From the NCBI GenBank assembly GCA_052161605.1, contig CP197409.1: a DNA stretch of 64,000 nucleotides. The stretch is one strand, 5' to 3'. The notes beneath the pieces were generated by a model that did no database searches, was not told where the DNA came from, and saw only the letters and a list, made by a program, of their open reading frames with translations. Shown in pieces: positions 49,519-58,282 of the stretch (position 1 is the first letter of the stretch; every line of letters starts with the position of its first letter). This stretch comes from JBKCUI01 sp052161605. GTDB taxonomy: Bacteria > Planctomycetota > Planctomycetia > Pirellulales > Pirellulaceae. Position numbers and translations under genes: made by a program.

Positions 49519-51278
49519 GCAGGCCCCTCGGTAGTTTGCATTTACAGTTTTCCGGCACAACTCTTTGCGTTTCCGTTTTCTTTTTGCTTGCGACCTCCTT
49601 ACCCAAAGAGAGCTTGTATGCACAAAAGCAAATTGTCCCTCCAGATTTTCGCTTGCAAGATGTGTCCTCAGAAACGGGGATAGTTTGGGAGCATACGACT
49701 GGCAAGAGCGGGCTGGGTTATTTGGTGGAGGGGGTAGCAACTGGGCTAGCGAGTTTTGATTACGATCTCGATGGTTTGGTTGATATTTACTTTCTGAATG
49801 GACGCCGCCTCAAGGACCCGGGATCTGATTCTGGTAAAGGAAACGCGTTTTACCGGAACCTCGGAGAGTTTCGTTTTGCGGATGTAACGGAAGCCAGTTC
49901 GACCAGCGAGATAACGTTTGGGTTGGGCGCGGTGGTCGCAGACTACAATGAAGATGGTTTTCCTGATTTGTATTTGAGCAACTTTGGAAAGAACCGGTTG
50001 TTCATGAATGCGGGAGACGGGACCTTTATCGATGCGACCGAGGTAAGCGGCACGGGCAACGGGAGTAAGTTTGGAGGCGGGGCTGCTTTCTGCGATTTCA
50101 ATGGCGATGGAGTTCTAGATTTATACGTTGGGAATTACGTCGATTTTACCGTTGCCAATGCCGTTATCGTAAATCGGAACGGGAAGATCTTTCATGCGGG
50201 GCCGACATACTACAAATCCGTGCCCGATACGCTTTACTTTGGCACCGGGGATGGTCGCTTCTTAGATGCAAGCGTCGAATCAGGCATCGCCAAGTTTGCA
50301 GGTCCGACGATGGGGCTTATCGCAGCAGACTTGAATGGAGATGGGTACCCGGACATTTACACGTGCAATGATGGGAAAGCGAACTTCCTTTTCATTAATG
50401 ATGGACAGGGGTGTTTTACTGAAGAAGCGTTAATTGCTGGGGTGGCTTTTGATTTTCGAGGTACCGCCAATGCGTCAATGGGTGTCGACATTGGTGATTA
50501 TGATGGAGATGGGTTGCTGGATCTGATCACAACGAACTATCAAAACGAGATCCCCGTTCTGTATCGAAATCTTGGAGACGGAGTTTTTGAGGACGCATCG
50601 ACTTCCGCTCGCGTTGCAGAAGCGATTATTCCGCATGTGACCTGGGGGACGAGCCTGGTTGATTTCGATAACGATGGGCAATTGGATCTCTTCGTTGCTG
50701 CTGGGCACTTCGATGATGCGGAAATCACGGATGATCGAACCGCAAAAAAGGTTCGAGACTTCTTGATGATGAATCGTGCCGGGAAGTTCGAGGATGTTTC
50801 CTCGCTCGTCGGTTTGGCGGCAGTCGAGTCATCCAGAGGTGTCGTATTCGAAGATTTCGACAACGATGGAGACATTGATATTGTGGTGTTGAATTCTAAC
50901 GCTACGCCTACGTTTTATCGGAACGACGCAGTCCAGCGAAACGACTCATTGACTGCCGGGGCCCACGTCAAACTGAAACTTGTCGACACAGTTGGCAATC
51001 GGAACGCTATTGGAGCGAGGGTTCATGTCCAGCATTCAGTTCTCACCAAAGATTTCGTAGTACTAAGTGGACGCGGATACCAAAGTCATTATGGAGAGTG
51101 GTTGCACATCGGGCTGAATCAAGTAACTTCTCCAACCGTGTTGGCGACGGTTGTGTGGCCTGATGGTACGACTGCAACGTATGACCTAGTGCCAAACAGT
51201 TTTAATGTGTTGATTCGCGAACAAGGCGGTAGCGTGATGCCCTTAGCTCCAATTCGCCAGGAATCGAAAGCACGTTAA
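49515..51278 (+). CDS. CRTAC1-type FG-GAP/ASPIC-UnbV secreted protein (paralogue 2)
   Basis: 587 residues, N-terminal hydrophobic signal (LCVSVFFLLATSLPKESLYA). Propeller motifs: DYDLDGLVDIYFLNG, DYNEDGFPDLYLSNFG, DFNGDGVLDLYVGNY, DLNGDGYPDIYTCNDG, DYDGDGLLDLITTNY, DFDNDGQLDLFVAAGH, DFDNDGDIDIVVLN. C-terminal ASPIC/UnbV domain (GRGYQSHYGEWLHIGLN). It overlaps the preceding TPR gene by 4 bp and is likely its partner. Confidence 0.93.
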   Translation: MSRPLGSLHLQFSGTTLCVSVFFLLATSLPKESLYAQKQIVPPDFRLQDVSSETGIVWEHTTGKSGLGYLVEGVATGLASFDYDLDGLVDIYFLNGRRLKDPGSDSGKGNAFYRNLGEFRFADVTEASSTSEITFGLGAVVADYNEDGFPDLYLSNFGKNRLFMNAGDGTFIDATEVSGTGNGSKFGGGAAFCDFNGDGVLDLYVGNYVDFTVANAVIVNRNGKIFHAGPTYYKSVPDTLYFGTGDGRFLDASVESGIAKFAGPTMGLIAADLNGDGYPDIYTCNDGKANFLFINDGQGCFTEEALIAGVAFDFRGTANASMGVDIGDYDGDGLLDLITTNYQNEIPVLYRNLGDGVFEDASTSARVAEAIIPHVTWGTSLVDFDNDGQLDLFVAAGHFDDAEITDDRTAKKVRDFLMMNRAGKFEDVSSLVGLAAVESSRGVVFEDFDNDGDIDIVVLNSNATPTFYRNDAVQRNDSLTAGAHVKLKLVDTVGNRNAIGARVHVQHSVLTKDFVVLSGRGYQSHYGEWLHIGLNQVTSPTVLATVVWPDGTTATYDLVPNSFNVLIREQGGSVMPLAPIRQESKAR

Positions 51279-51345
51279 GAGCCTATCCTCCCTGTACTCT
51301 TCTCCTCATTCCTGTAACTATTCTTTTTGCTAGAGAGCTTTTACT

Positions 51346-52056
51346 ATGATCAAGTTGTTGTTGGGAACCTGTTTAGTGGTTGCTGCCTCCTTTATTGCCT
51401 GGGGAGTGATATCCCAGACGCATCCTGTTTTTGTGGCGACTGAAGTCATCGAGGAGTCTAGAAAAATAGGAGTACTGACGGAGGAGATGTCGGCGGCGGT
51501 GGAATTAGAAGATTTTAAAGCCGCTCTCGTCACGTTTGCGATTTGGGGAGCAATAGTGGGGCTCGCGGTAGGAATTACCAGTCCATTGGGAACCAGCAAA
51601 CTCCCGCTAAGGTTGATCGCAGGCATTCTTTTGGGATCCATTGGTGGGCTTGCTGCAGCCTACATCTCAAATCGGTACTCGAGATTTTCCGAGCCGCCCA
51701 CCGATTTCCTGACGTATTGGCTAACTCGTTGGACGGTCGTGTTGCTCCCGTTGGTAGTAGCGCTCGGCGTTACCGCCTCCATCTCTGATTGCAGCCCCAA
51801 AAATATTCTGGAGAAGATCATAAGGGGGGGCGTGGGAATGGTGCTCGGAGTGTTGCTGTACGTTTTTTCCATGGGATTATTCACCCCCATCGAGCAAGCT
51901 CAGTACATTTTCCCTGGCTTCAAATCCAATTCCGGACTGCTAATCGTAGCCTTCGGTGGATTAACATATCTGCTTCTAAACCTTAGAACAACAGGCTCGT
52001 CTCCCGTAAAGTCAACGGAAGAAATCGCTACTCCGGAGCCAGAAGGGGGGGTGTGA
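51346..52056 (+). CDS. Polytopic membrane protein of unknown function
   Basis: 236 residues with about six hydrophobic segments (LLLGTCLVVAASFIAWGVIS, IWGAIVGLAVGITSPLG, LIAGILLGSIGGLAAAYIS, VVLLPLVVALGVTASI, VGMVLGVLLYVFSMGLF, LLIVAFGGLTYLLLNL). The short C-terminal tail is acidic. No transporter signature is visible. It follows the CRTAC1 gene by 67 bp on the same strand. Confidence 0.75.
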   Translation: MIKLLLGTCLVVAASFIAWGVISQTHPVFVATEVIEESRKIGVLTEEMSAAVELEDFKAALVTFAIWGAIVGLAVGITSPLGTSKLPLRLIAGILLGSIGGLAAAYISNRYSRFSEPPTDFLTYWLTRWTVVLLPLVVALGVTASISDCSPKNILEKIIRGGVGMVLGVLLYVFSMGLFTPIEQAQYIFPGFKSNSGLLIVAFGGLTYLLLNLRTTGSSPVKSTEEIATPEPEGGV

Positions 52057-52207
52057 ATCCTCGTTGCAGCCCCTTTGCGGGGGAAAATTTTCCTTTTAGC
52101 TGGTCAAATGTTGTTTACGTGCCCTCTGTACTGCTGTAAACTTCAATGGTTTAGTACTCAACAATTTTTGTTGAATTTCTCTTCATTTTTGTTTGGAGTG
52201 TCCTTTT

Positions 52208-53341
52208 ATGAAAAGATCTTTTCGCCGAGGGTTTACCCTCGTGGAGCTGTTGGTGGTGATTGCCATCATAGGCATCCTGGTTGGGCTGTTGCTACCAGCC
52301 GTGCAAGCAGCACGAGAGGCGGCTCGTAGAATGAGCTGCAGTAACAATCTCAAGCAGTTGGGATTGGCGATGTTGAATTACGAGTCAGCATTTAGGCGAT
52401 TCCCGGCTATGGGGATCATGAACGATACTAGCCCAGGGCTGGGTCGCGAAGGCAATACTTATGCGTGGACGATTGCAGTTTTGCCGTTCATCGAGCAAAC
52501 GCCACTTTACAACAACATGATGGCTAGAGCTCGTCCGAGTGGTCCTGGACTTCCTCGTCCCTGGTCGGGCACCCCGAACTGGGCTTACGTCGACGCGGAA
52601 GAGTTCCAATGGGGGGTGGGGCTACGAAACTGGAATGTTGATATTCCGAGCTTCATTTGTCCGTCAGACCCTCCGCCTCCTGATCGAAACGAAAGCCCCA
52701 GCTTGTTGAACTACAAAGTTTCTATGGGGGATACTTACTTCCAAAACCATTTCCCTGTTTCTGCTTGGGGAGCACGGGACAATCGAGGTGTCTTCCACAT
52801 CAATCGATTCTTGCCCATGTCAGGTATCAGCGATGGCACGTCGAACACGGTTCTTTTAGGGGAAGTCGCGGGTGGTGGAGCTCCACGTGATCTCCTAGGT
52901 GGGGTCGCTCAAGACATGCAGGCTTGGGATCCGGCTAGCTGCCAAGCTCGCGTCGGGTTAGTGAACGGTAGACGACAGCTGACCGGTCCAGTCCGTGAAA
53001 TCTTCCGTCCCGTTTCCGGTAGGGCTTGGGATGGACGTCCCTACTTCTGCGGCGTAACAACCATGTCCGCACCTAACGGACCTCACTGCAATTGGGGCGG
53101 TGGTGACTGGAACGAGTCCATGGTTCCCGCGAGCAGCTTTCACTCTGGTGGTGCTCAAGTCGCTATGGCTGATGGTTCGGTACAGTTCATCTCTCAAGCC
53201 ATCGATACTGGTAACCAAACCATTGTGCAACAAAGCAATGCGGGAGGAATGGCACTCTATGGAGGCCCGTCGAATTACGGTGTCTGGGGTGCTTTAGGGA
53301 CCAGAAACGGTGGCGAACCCAACACCAACTTCAGCAATTAA
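52208..53341 (+). CDS. DUF1559 pseudopilin-type protein
   Basis: About 377 residues from MKRSFRRGFTLVELLVVIAI, the ATG at 52208. It has the type IV pilin/pseudopilin prepilin site (G-FTLVELL) and hydrophobic stem, followed by the planctomycete signature LPAVQAAREAARRMSCSNNL and KQLG. The body is DUF1559, ending with the conserved FHSGGAQVAMADGSVQFIS. Such proteins exist in dozens of copies per planctomycete genome and are thought to be cell-surface or secretion-linked. A strong terminator follows the gene. Confidence 0.95.
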   Translation: MKRSFRRGFTLVELLVVIAIIGILVGLLLPAVQAAREAARRMSCSNNLKQLGLAMLNYESAFRRFPAMGIMNDTSPGLGREGNTYAWTIAVLPFIEQTPLYNNMMARARPSGPGLPRPWSGTPNWAYVDAEEFQWGVGLRNWNVDIPSFICPSDPPPPDRNESPSLLNYKVSMGDTYFQNHFPVSAWGARDNRGVFHINRFLPMSGISDGTSNTVLLGEVAGGGAPRDLLGGVAQDMQAWDPASCQARVGLVNGRRQLTGPVREIFRPVSGRAWDGRPYFCGVTTMSAPNGPHCNWGGGDWNESMVPASSFHSGGAQVAMADGSVQFISQAIDTGNQTIVQQSNAGGMALYGGPSNYGVWGALGTRNGGEPNTNFSN

Positions 53342-53365
53342 TCAATTCCATTGATATCTGTTTGA

Positions 53366-53402
53366 TGCGTGCGGATGTTGCCATCCGCACGCATTTTTTT
53401 TT
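53366..53402 (+). terminator. Intrinsic terminator after the DUF1559 gene
   Basis: A 12-bp perfect stem (TGCGTGCGGATG and CATCCGCACGCA, loop TTGC) followed by nine T residues. Canonical rho-independent form. Confidence 0.93.
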
Positions 53403-53442
53403 AATAAATTTCTGATACTCATATACAGACAGGAACATTTCT

Positions 53443-53919
53443 ATGCACAGATTTTTAGCTTGTGCCGCAATCGTCCTTTTGGCATCTTGCGGCGGTCCAA
53501 AACTAACAAAAGTGAGTGGCGTAGTCACCTACAAAGACAAGCCATTAGAAAATGTGACGGTTCAGTTCGCTCCCGATGGTGGGGGCGTTGTGGGGGCTGC
53601 AACCACCGATGCTAACGGGAAATATGACATCGGTTGTTCGCTTGGATGGGGAGTCCCACCAGGATCGTATACGGTCAAGATTAAACCTCAGATCACGGCA
53701 GCGGCGGGACCAGCTCCTAACCCCATGGCTGGATTGACACCTGGATCTCCCGAATATGCCGAAGCCTACAAGAAACTTATGTCAGGTGGTGGCAATCCAA
53801 ACGATCAGTATAAGCCCGCAAAGAAAGATGATGTGTTTCCGGACAAGTACCAACAAGGGGCTCTGAAGGCGATGGTGCAGGCTGTCGGCTCTCAGAATAT
53901 TGATTTCAAGCTTGAGTAA
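53443..53919 (+). CDS. Small lipoprotein with a carboxypeptidase-regulatory-like domain
   Basis: 158 residues. Signal peptide with a clear lipobox (LLASC, Cys at about residue 16). The mature part starts with VSGVVTYKDKPLENVTVQFA, and has ATTDANGKYDIGCSLG and PPGSYTVKIKP, the beta-sandwich typical of carboxypeptidase regulatory-like/transthyretin-like domains. These small proteins commonly sit next to DUF1559 genes in Planctomycetes and are probably secreted partners. Confidence 0.88.
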   Translation: MHRFLACAAIVLLASCGGPKLTKVSGVVTYKDKPLENVTVQFAPDGGGVVGAATTDANGKYDIGCSLGWGVPPGSYTVKIKPQITAAAGPAPNPMAGLTPGSPEYAEAYKKLMSGGGNPNDQYKPAKKDDVFPDKYQQGALKAMVQAVGSQNIDFKLE

Positions 53920-54079
53920 ACCGCTTGCCGGTTTTTCGAACTTCTGCGTAAGCCAATTGCAACGCAGGCTAAATCCTAGCCGACTCGTTGCCATTGGCTT
54001 TTTGTATAGGCGATTCACGCGCCTATGCTAAGATGCATTGGACGAATGTTGGTGGTGATTCTAGAAACGTGAGTGTGAG

Positions 54080-55492
54080 ATGGGTTGGCAGAAGCTGTTG
54101 GGGCTACTCGCTATCGGACTGTTGATGTCCGGCATGGTTATCGGTTTCGTTGTTTGGTTGACACCACTTCCCGAGCTTACGGAAGAGGAGAAAGTCGCCT
54201 ATCTTGCTGCACAGGGGTTGTTGCCATCCGATGCACCTTCGGAACCGACCACTGCTTCTACAAAGCCAGCGATTCCACCGAGACGAGTCCCTCCTACAAT
54301 TATCTTACCGGAGAAACCCACAGTGTTGGAAACACAGGTGGTGCACTCCAACGTGAAAGAGATGTCGGAATGGTTGATCGCAAAATATCCGAGCGATCCT
54401 GGAAGTTGGCATATTGCAGCGCAAGCGTACGCGGAATTGAGCCAATCTGAAAAGGCTGAGGAGTACTGGAAAAAGTGCATCTCTCATAAACCTCAACACT
54501 TTGGCCCGTACCTGGGACTCGCGGATGTACTAACAGAAAAAGGGCGGTTTCAGGATTCCGTCGACGTTTTGAATCAGGTGTTCGCTCTAGGAGGGTCCGC
54601 CCCCGAGGTTTATACAAAACTCGGCGAGGCTCTGGAAAATCTAGGGCAGATCCCAGAAGCAAAAATGGTTTTTGAGAAAGGATACAAAAATTTCCCTGAA
54701 GAAACCGGGTTTCTTTTGCGGCTCGGACGAACCCAAGTTCAAACGGGTGAGCTCGAACTGGCCGAGGTCAATATTCGCGAAGCTATCCGAAGAGAAGGTG
54801 AGAATCAACAGAACCTTCTCGCGCTCAATGGAGTGCTCGCTAGGCTAAACAAGCGTGACGAAATTGCGATCGTTCGTGAAAAACTTAAAAGCCTTGCTCA
54901 GCCCGAAAAAAAAGTTGAGCCTACAGCCACGTCTTTCCAAGAAGGCTACGAGCGAGCGCTCACCGGAAGTATGAGCCAGATCTACGAATCTGCAGCCTCA
55001 CTTTGTTTGCAGCAAAAGGATTTTGAAGATGCCGAAAAACTGTATATGCAATCTCTTCAAATCGATCCGAAATGGACTGCGGCAATTAAAGGGCTCTCTG
55101 GCGTCTATCTGGATACCAAACGCTGGGAAGATCTAATTCTAGTGCTGCAAGAACTGATCGAACGTGAACCTGACCAACTGATTCACCATGTCAACATGGC
55201 TAGCGCGTTGGTTCAGGTGGGGGATGTCGATGCTGCGGAATTGGCATTGTTAGAGGCACTCAAGAAAGATCCCGGTTTCGACCTAGGCAAAATTGCGTTG
55301 TGCAAGCTCTACCTCGGCGCTAACCAGGCGGAAAAGGGAGTAGAACTGATTCGCGAGGTTGCCGATTCCAGTCCCGATGCTTCCATATACATGCTGCAGG
55401 CAGCCATTCTCGAGGCGGCAGGGGACAAGATCGGTGCTCAAGTGGCGAAACAAAACTCAGATCGATACTCTACCGGTGCGGGGCAGCGTTAA
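54080..55492 (+). CDS. TPR-repeat protein with N-terminal membrane anchor (paralogue 2)
   Basis: 470 residues. One membrane helix near the N-terminus (LLAIGLLMSGMVIGFVVWLT), then a Pro/Thr-rich linker and TPR-like repeats (AYAELSQSEKAEEYWKKCIS, DVLNQVFALGGSAPEVYTKL, AEKLYMQSLQIDPKWTAAIK, LALLEALKKDPGFDLGKIAL). Layout as in the protein at 47983. The CRTAC1 gene starts at the next base after the stop codon. Confidence 0.9.
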   Translation: MGWQKLLGLLAIGLLMSGMVIGFVVWLTPLPELTEEEKVAYLAAQGLLPSDAPSEPTTASTKPAIPPRRVPPTIILPEKPTVLETQVVHSNVKEMSEWLIAKYPSDPGSWHIAAQAYAELSQSEKAEEYWKKCISHKPQHFGPYLGLADVLTEKGRFQDSVDVLNQVFALGGSAPEVYTKLGEALENLGQIPEAKMVFEKGYKNFPEETGFLLRLGRTQVQTGELELAEVNIREAIRREGENQQNLLALNGVLARLNKRDEIAIVREKLKSLAQPEKKVEPTATSFQEGYERALTGSMSQIYESAASLCLQQKDFEDAEKLYMQSLQIDPKWTAAIKGLSGVYLDTKRWEDLILVLQELIEREPDQLIHHVNMASALVQVGDVDAAELALLEALKKDPGFDLGKIALCKLYLGANQAEKGVELIREVADSSPDASIYMLQAAILEAAGDKIGAQVAKQNSDRYSTGAGQR

Positions 55493-57232
55493 GTGCTCCG
55501 AATGGTATGCCCCCTGATCATGGTGTTGCGTTCGCCCGGCATCGCTAGCTGGATTGTGGTCGCTGGCCTGCTGTTGGGATTCTCCGTCTCTTCGGCGCAA
55601 GAAACTGCGACTAGCATCCGGTTCCGGGACGCGACCGAATCGAGCGGTCTCTCGTTCAAGCATCAGGATGGGAGTGACGGAAATCGGTACTTGATCGAAC
55701 TGATGGGGGCGGGAATCTGTTCCTTTGATGCGGACGGCGACGGGCTCGTGGACGTTTATATGCTCACCGGTTTTGACCTTTCTAACCGAGGCGTCCGACC
55801 GGCAGAAGACGATTCTTCGAATCAGTTGTTTTTGAATCGAGGAGGCTTTCAGTTTCGCGATTGCACTGCTTTCTCGGGTGCTGGCGCTCGCGGTTACTCG
55901 CTTGGGGTCACCGCAGGCGATTTTGACCATGATGGATTCACCGACCTCTATATCTCCAACTTTGGACCGAACGTTCTATTACGAAACAACGGGGATGGCA
56001 CTTTTACCGATGTGTCCGATGAGGCTGGCGTCGACGGAGGAGATCAGTTCGGAGCGGGTGTCACGTTCCTGGATGTCAACAACGATGGCAATTTGGATCT
56101 CTTTGTAGGGAATTATGTCGAATTCGATTTCGATCGCCATTTTCAGTTAGCCCCCAGAGCGTTCCCCTATTCGCCTGGGCCCAAGGATTACCCACCAGCA
56201 AAAGATCGGTTGTTTGTAAGCAACGGCGATGGAACGTTTCGAGACGCGAGCCAGGATTCGAGGATCGCGAGTGTTGCCGGACCAAGTATGGGTGTTGTGG
56301 CGGCTGATTTCGATGATGACGGAGATATCGATGTTTTTGTTGCCTGCGATGGTGCTCCGAATCTCTTGTATATCAATGACGGAGCAGGTAACTTCACCGA
56401 AGAAGCACTGTTTGTTGGGGTCGCGTTTGACCTGCGAGGCAATGCAAATGGCGGCATGGGGGTCGATGCGGCAGATATTAATGGAGAAGGGCTCATCGAT
56501 TTGTTCGTCACCGACTATTCAGACCAATTCCCCGAGGTTTTCTTAAATGGGAAGCCAGCAGGAATCTTTGAAGACGCAGCCAGACGCTTGCAAGTCGGCG
56601 GGGAGGTCTTTCAACACGTGAACTGGGGCATCGGACTCGTAGATTTGGATTTGGATGGTGATGTCGATGCGTTCATCTGCAACGGCCACTTGCTCGAGAA
56701 TGCGAAAGACATCGAACCGAACACAGCGTATGGCGTTGCGAACGTCATCTTGGAAAACGATGCGGGGCGTAGGTTTCGAAATGTTACCTCGCTTGTTGGG
56801 GACGCTTTGCGATTAGCGGAGAGCAGCCGGGGGGCTGCGTTTGACGACTTGGATAACGACGGAGACATCGATGCTGTAATCCTCAATTGCGATTCCTCCT
56901 GCCAAGTTTTAGAGAACGAATTGGCCGGTGGCAAAGATTGGATTGGTTTTCGCCTAGTTGGAACCAAATCGAATCGGACCGCCGTTGGGGCCAAAGTTGT
57001 AGTGCGAGCCCGAGGTGCCGAGAAAACGCTCTGGAAACTCAACGGACGAGGCTACCAAAGTCACTACGGGGAAAGGCTGCACACAGGGCTGGGCGCACGG
57101 TCTCCAAACGAGCCAAATTCAGTGGAGCCTCGCGTTGAAGAAGTCATCATCTTTTGGCCGGGCAATCCTGAACCGCAAGTCATCAAGAACCTCTCCGCGA
57201 ATCAGTACCACACCATCGTAGAGCCCCATTGA
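55493..57232 (+). CDS. CRTAC1-type FG-GAP/ASPIC-UnbV secreted protein (paralogue 3)
   Basis: 579 residues if the GTG at 55493 is used; ATGs at 55502 and 55520 are also possible. Signal segment IVVAGLLLGFSVSSAQ. Propeller motifs DADGDGLVDVYMLTG, DFDHDGFTDLYISNFG, DVNNDGNLDLFVGNY, DFDDDGDIDVFVACDG, DINGEGLIDLFVTDY, DLDLDGDVDAFICNGH and DLDNDGDIDAVILN; ASPIC/UnbV domain at the end (GRGYQSHYGERLHTGLG). It directly follows a TPR gene, repeating the gene order at 47983-51278. Confidence 0.93.
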   Translation: MLRMVCPLIMVLRSPGIASWIVVAGLLLGFSVSSAQETATSIRFRDATESSGLSFKHQDGSDGNRYLIELMGAGICSFDADGDGLVDVYMLTGFDLSNRGVRPAEDDSSNQLFLNRGGFQFRDCTAFSGAGARGYSLGVTAGDFDHDGFTDLYISNFGPNVLLRNNGDGTFTDVSDEAGVDGGDQFGAGVTFLDVNNDGNLDLFVGNYVEFDFDRHFQLAPRAFPYSPGPKDYPPAKDRLFVSNGDGTFRDASQDSRIASVAGPSMGVVAADFDDDGDIDVFVACDGAPNLLYINDGAGNFTEEALFVGVAFDLRGNANGGMGVDAADINGEGLIDLFVTDYSDQFPEVFLNGKPAGIFEDAARRLQVGGEVFQHVNWGIGLVDLDLDGDVDAFICNGHLLENAKDIEPNTAYGVANVILENDAGRRFRNVTSLVGDALRLAESSRGAAFDDLDNDGDIDAVILNCDSSCQVLENELAGGKDWIGFRLVGTKSNRTAVGAKVVVRARGAEKTLWKLNGRGYQSHYGERLHTGLGARSPNEPNSVEPRVEEVIIFWPGNPEPQVIKNLSANQYHTIVEPH

Positions 57233-57294
57233 AACTTTGAGAACGGTTTGGAATCGCGAGTTTGAGGTACCCTTTAGAGTGGTCTGAAGATTGG

Positions 57295-57522
57295 TCAGTC
57301 TCCGAACATACAGCCCCGAGCGCAGGCTGATCGCCCGCAGTTTCCTGCTTCCACGGGGGCCGAAGAGCCTTGGCCAGAAATAACGGGTGTGCTGATGACA
57401 CTCAGAGTTTTCTCGAGCTTTTTAGAGCCGCACTCTGGGCAGTCCGGCTTTTGCTCCGCATTGTGCAGGAAAAGCTCGACATGGGCATGGCAACTCTTGC
57501 AATCGTATTCGTAGATCGGCAT
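57295..57522 (-). CDS. FmdB-type zinc ribbon protein
   Basis: 75 residues beginning MPIYEYDCKSCHAHVELFLH, with CPECGSKKLEKTLS, the two Cys pairs of the FmdB/CxxC putative regulatory family. The C-terminus has further cysteines (CGRSACARGC). Role unknown; the family is linked to regulation only by old annotation. It converges with the CRTAC1 gene. Confidence 0.9.
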   Translation of the reverse strand: MPIYEYDCKSCHAHVELFLHNAEQKPDCPECGSKKLEKTLSVISTPVISGQGSSAPVEAGNCGRSACARGCMFGD

Positions 57523-57655
57523 CGGTTTTGGTGTCTGCTAGGGTTTATTTTTGGATCAGCTAGGCGGTTCATTTTGGCGGGTAGCGACTTCGCCATTCTA
57601 TGGATGATAGCCAGTGATGCTATAAATTTCTAGTTCGAGGATCGCCGTCAATAAA

Positions 57656-57837
57656 CGGGAATCCCGCTGGCTCGCACAGCGGATTGTTAGGCTTCTCGCT
57701 AAAGAAGTTATAGCCCGTCCTGCCCGCGAATCCCGCCGACTTGAACGGCGGATCGTTAGGTTTCCGGCTTGCGAGGCAGCACCGGCGAGTCGGGCTGGAA
57801 ACGTAACGATCACCTGGACGAGCCAGGTGCATTCTCC
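57656..57837. repeat. Cluster of three REP-like units
   Basis: Within the 395-bp gap between two genes there are three copies of the unit also seen at 7010: minus orientation at about 57656-57698 and 57724-57766, plus orientation at about 57795-57837. Each has GAAAC(G/C)TAAC(A/G)ATC or its complement, a GC hairpin (for example CCGCTG with CAGCGG) and a GGATTC/GCATTC end. The rest of the gap has no gene. Confidence 0.7.
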
Positions 57838-57917
57838 CGGACAGTCCGCTTGCTCAATCCTCTGTTTCGCTTAGCATACTGCCAGAGTTGTTCGTTGCGA
57901 TTTTTTAGGAGATGTTG

Positions 57918-58253
57918 ATGGAGATTGACGTAAAGACCGTTGCTGAGTGGATGAATACCGGAGTTGATTCGACAGGAGCCAAAATTGCTCTGATCGATTG
58001 CCGCGAACAATCGGAATGGGACATGGCGCGCATCGAGGGAGCGGTGCTGATTCCGATGTCCAGTTGGCCTCCCTCCGACGAGCAATTAGCGAGCATGACT
58101 GGTAAGTCAGTCGTTGTGCACTGTCATCACGGCGGTCGTTCCTTGCGCGTGGCTCACTGGTTTCGCAATAATGGCCATCCCGAGGCATTGAGCATGGCCG
58201 GTGGTATCGACGAGTGGAGCCGAGAAATCGATCCCACCGTTCCAACTTACTGA
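57918..58253 (+). CDS. Rhodanese-like domain protein
   Basis: About 111 residues (MEIDVKTVAEWM). AGGAG at 57907-57911 is well spaced for the ATG at 57918 and too close for the one at 57912. A single rhodanese domain: DCREQSEWDMARIEGAVLIP and the active-site loop VVHCHHGGRS with the catalytic Cys and a following Arg, then GGIDEWS. These proteins carry sulfur as a persulfide or bind oxyanions. The cytosolic location is inferred from the lack of a signal. It is convergent with cimA. Confidence 0.92.
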   Translation: MEIDVKTVAEWMNTGVDSTGAKIALIDCREQSEWDMARIEGAVLIPMSSWPPSDEQLASMTGKSVVVHCHHGGRSLRVAHWFRNNGHPEALSMAGGIDEWSREIDPTVPTY

Positions 58254-58282
58254 TTCGCGGTACCGAGTTCGCGGTGCGAATT

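Noticed and set aside
57656..57837. attC sites outside the array
   Set aside because: GTTAGG occurs, but the units are short hairpins in alternating orientation with a shared flank, fitting REP-like repeats better than attC.
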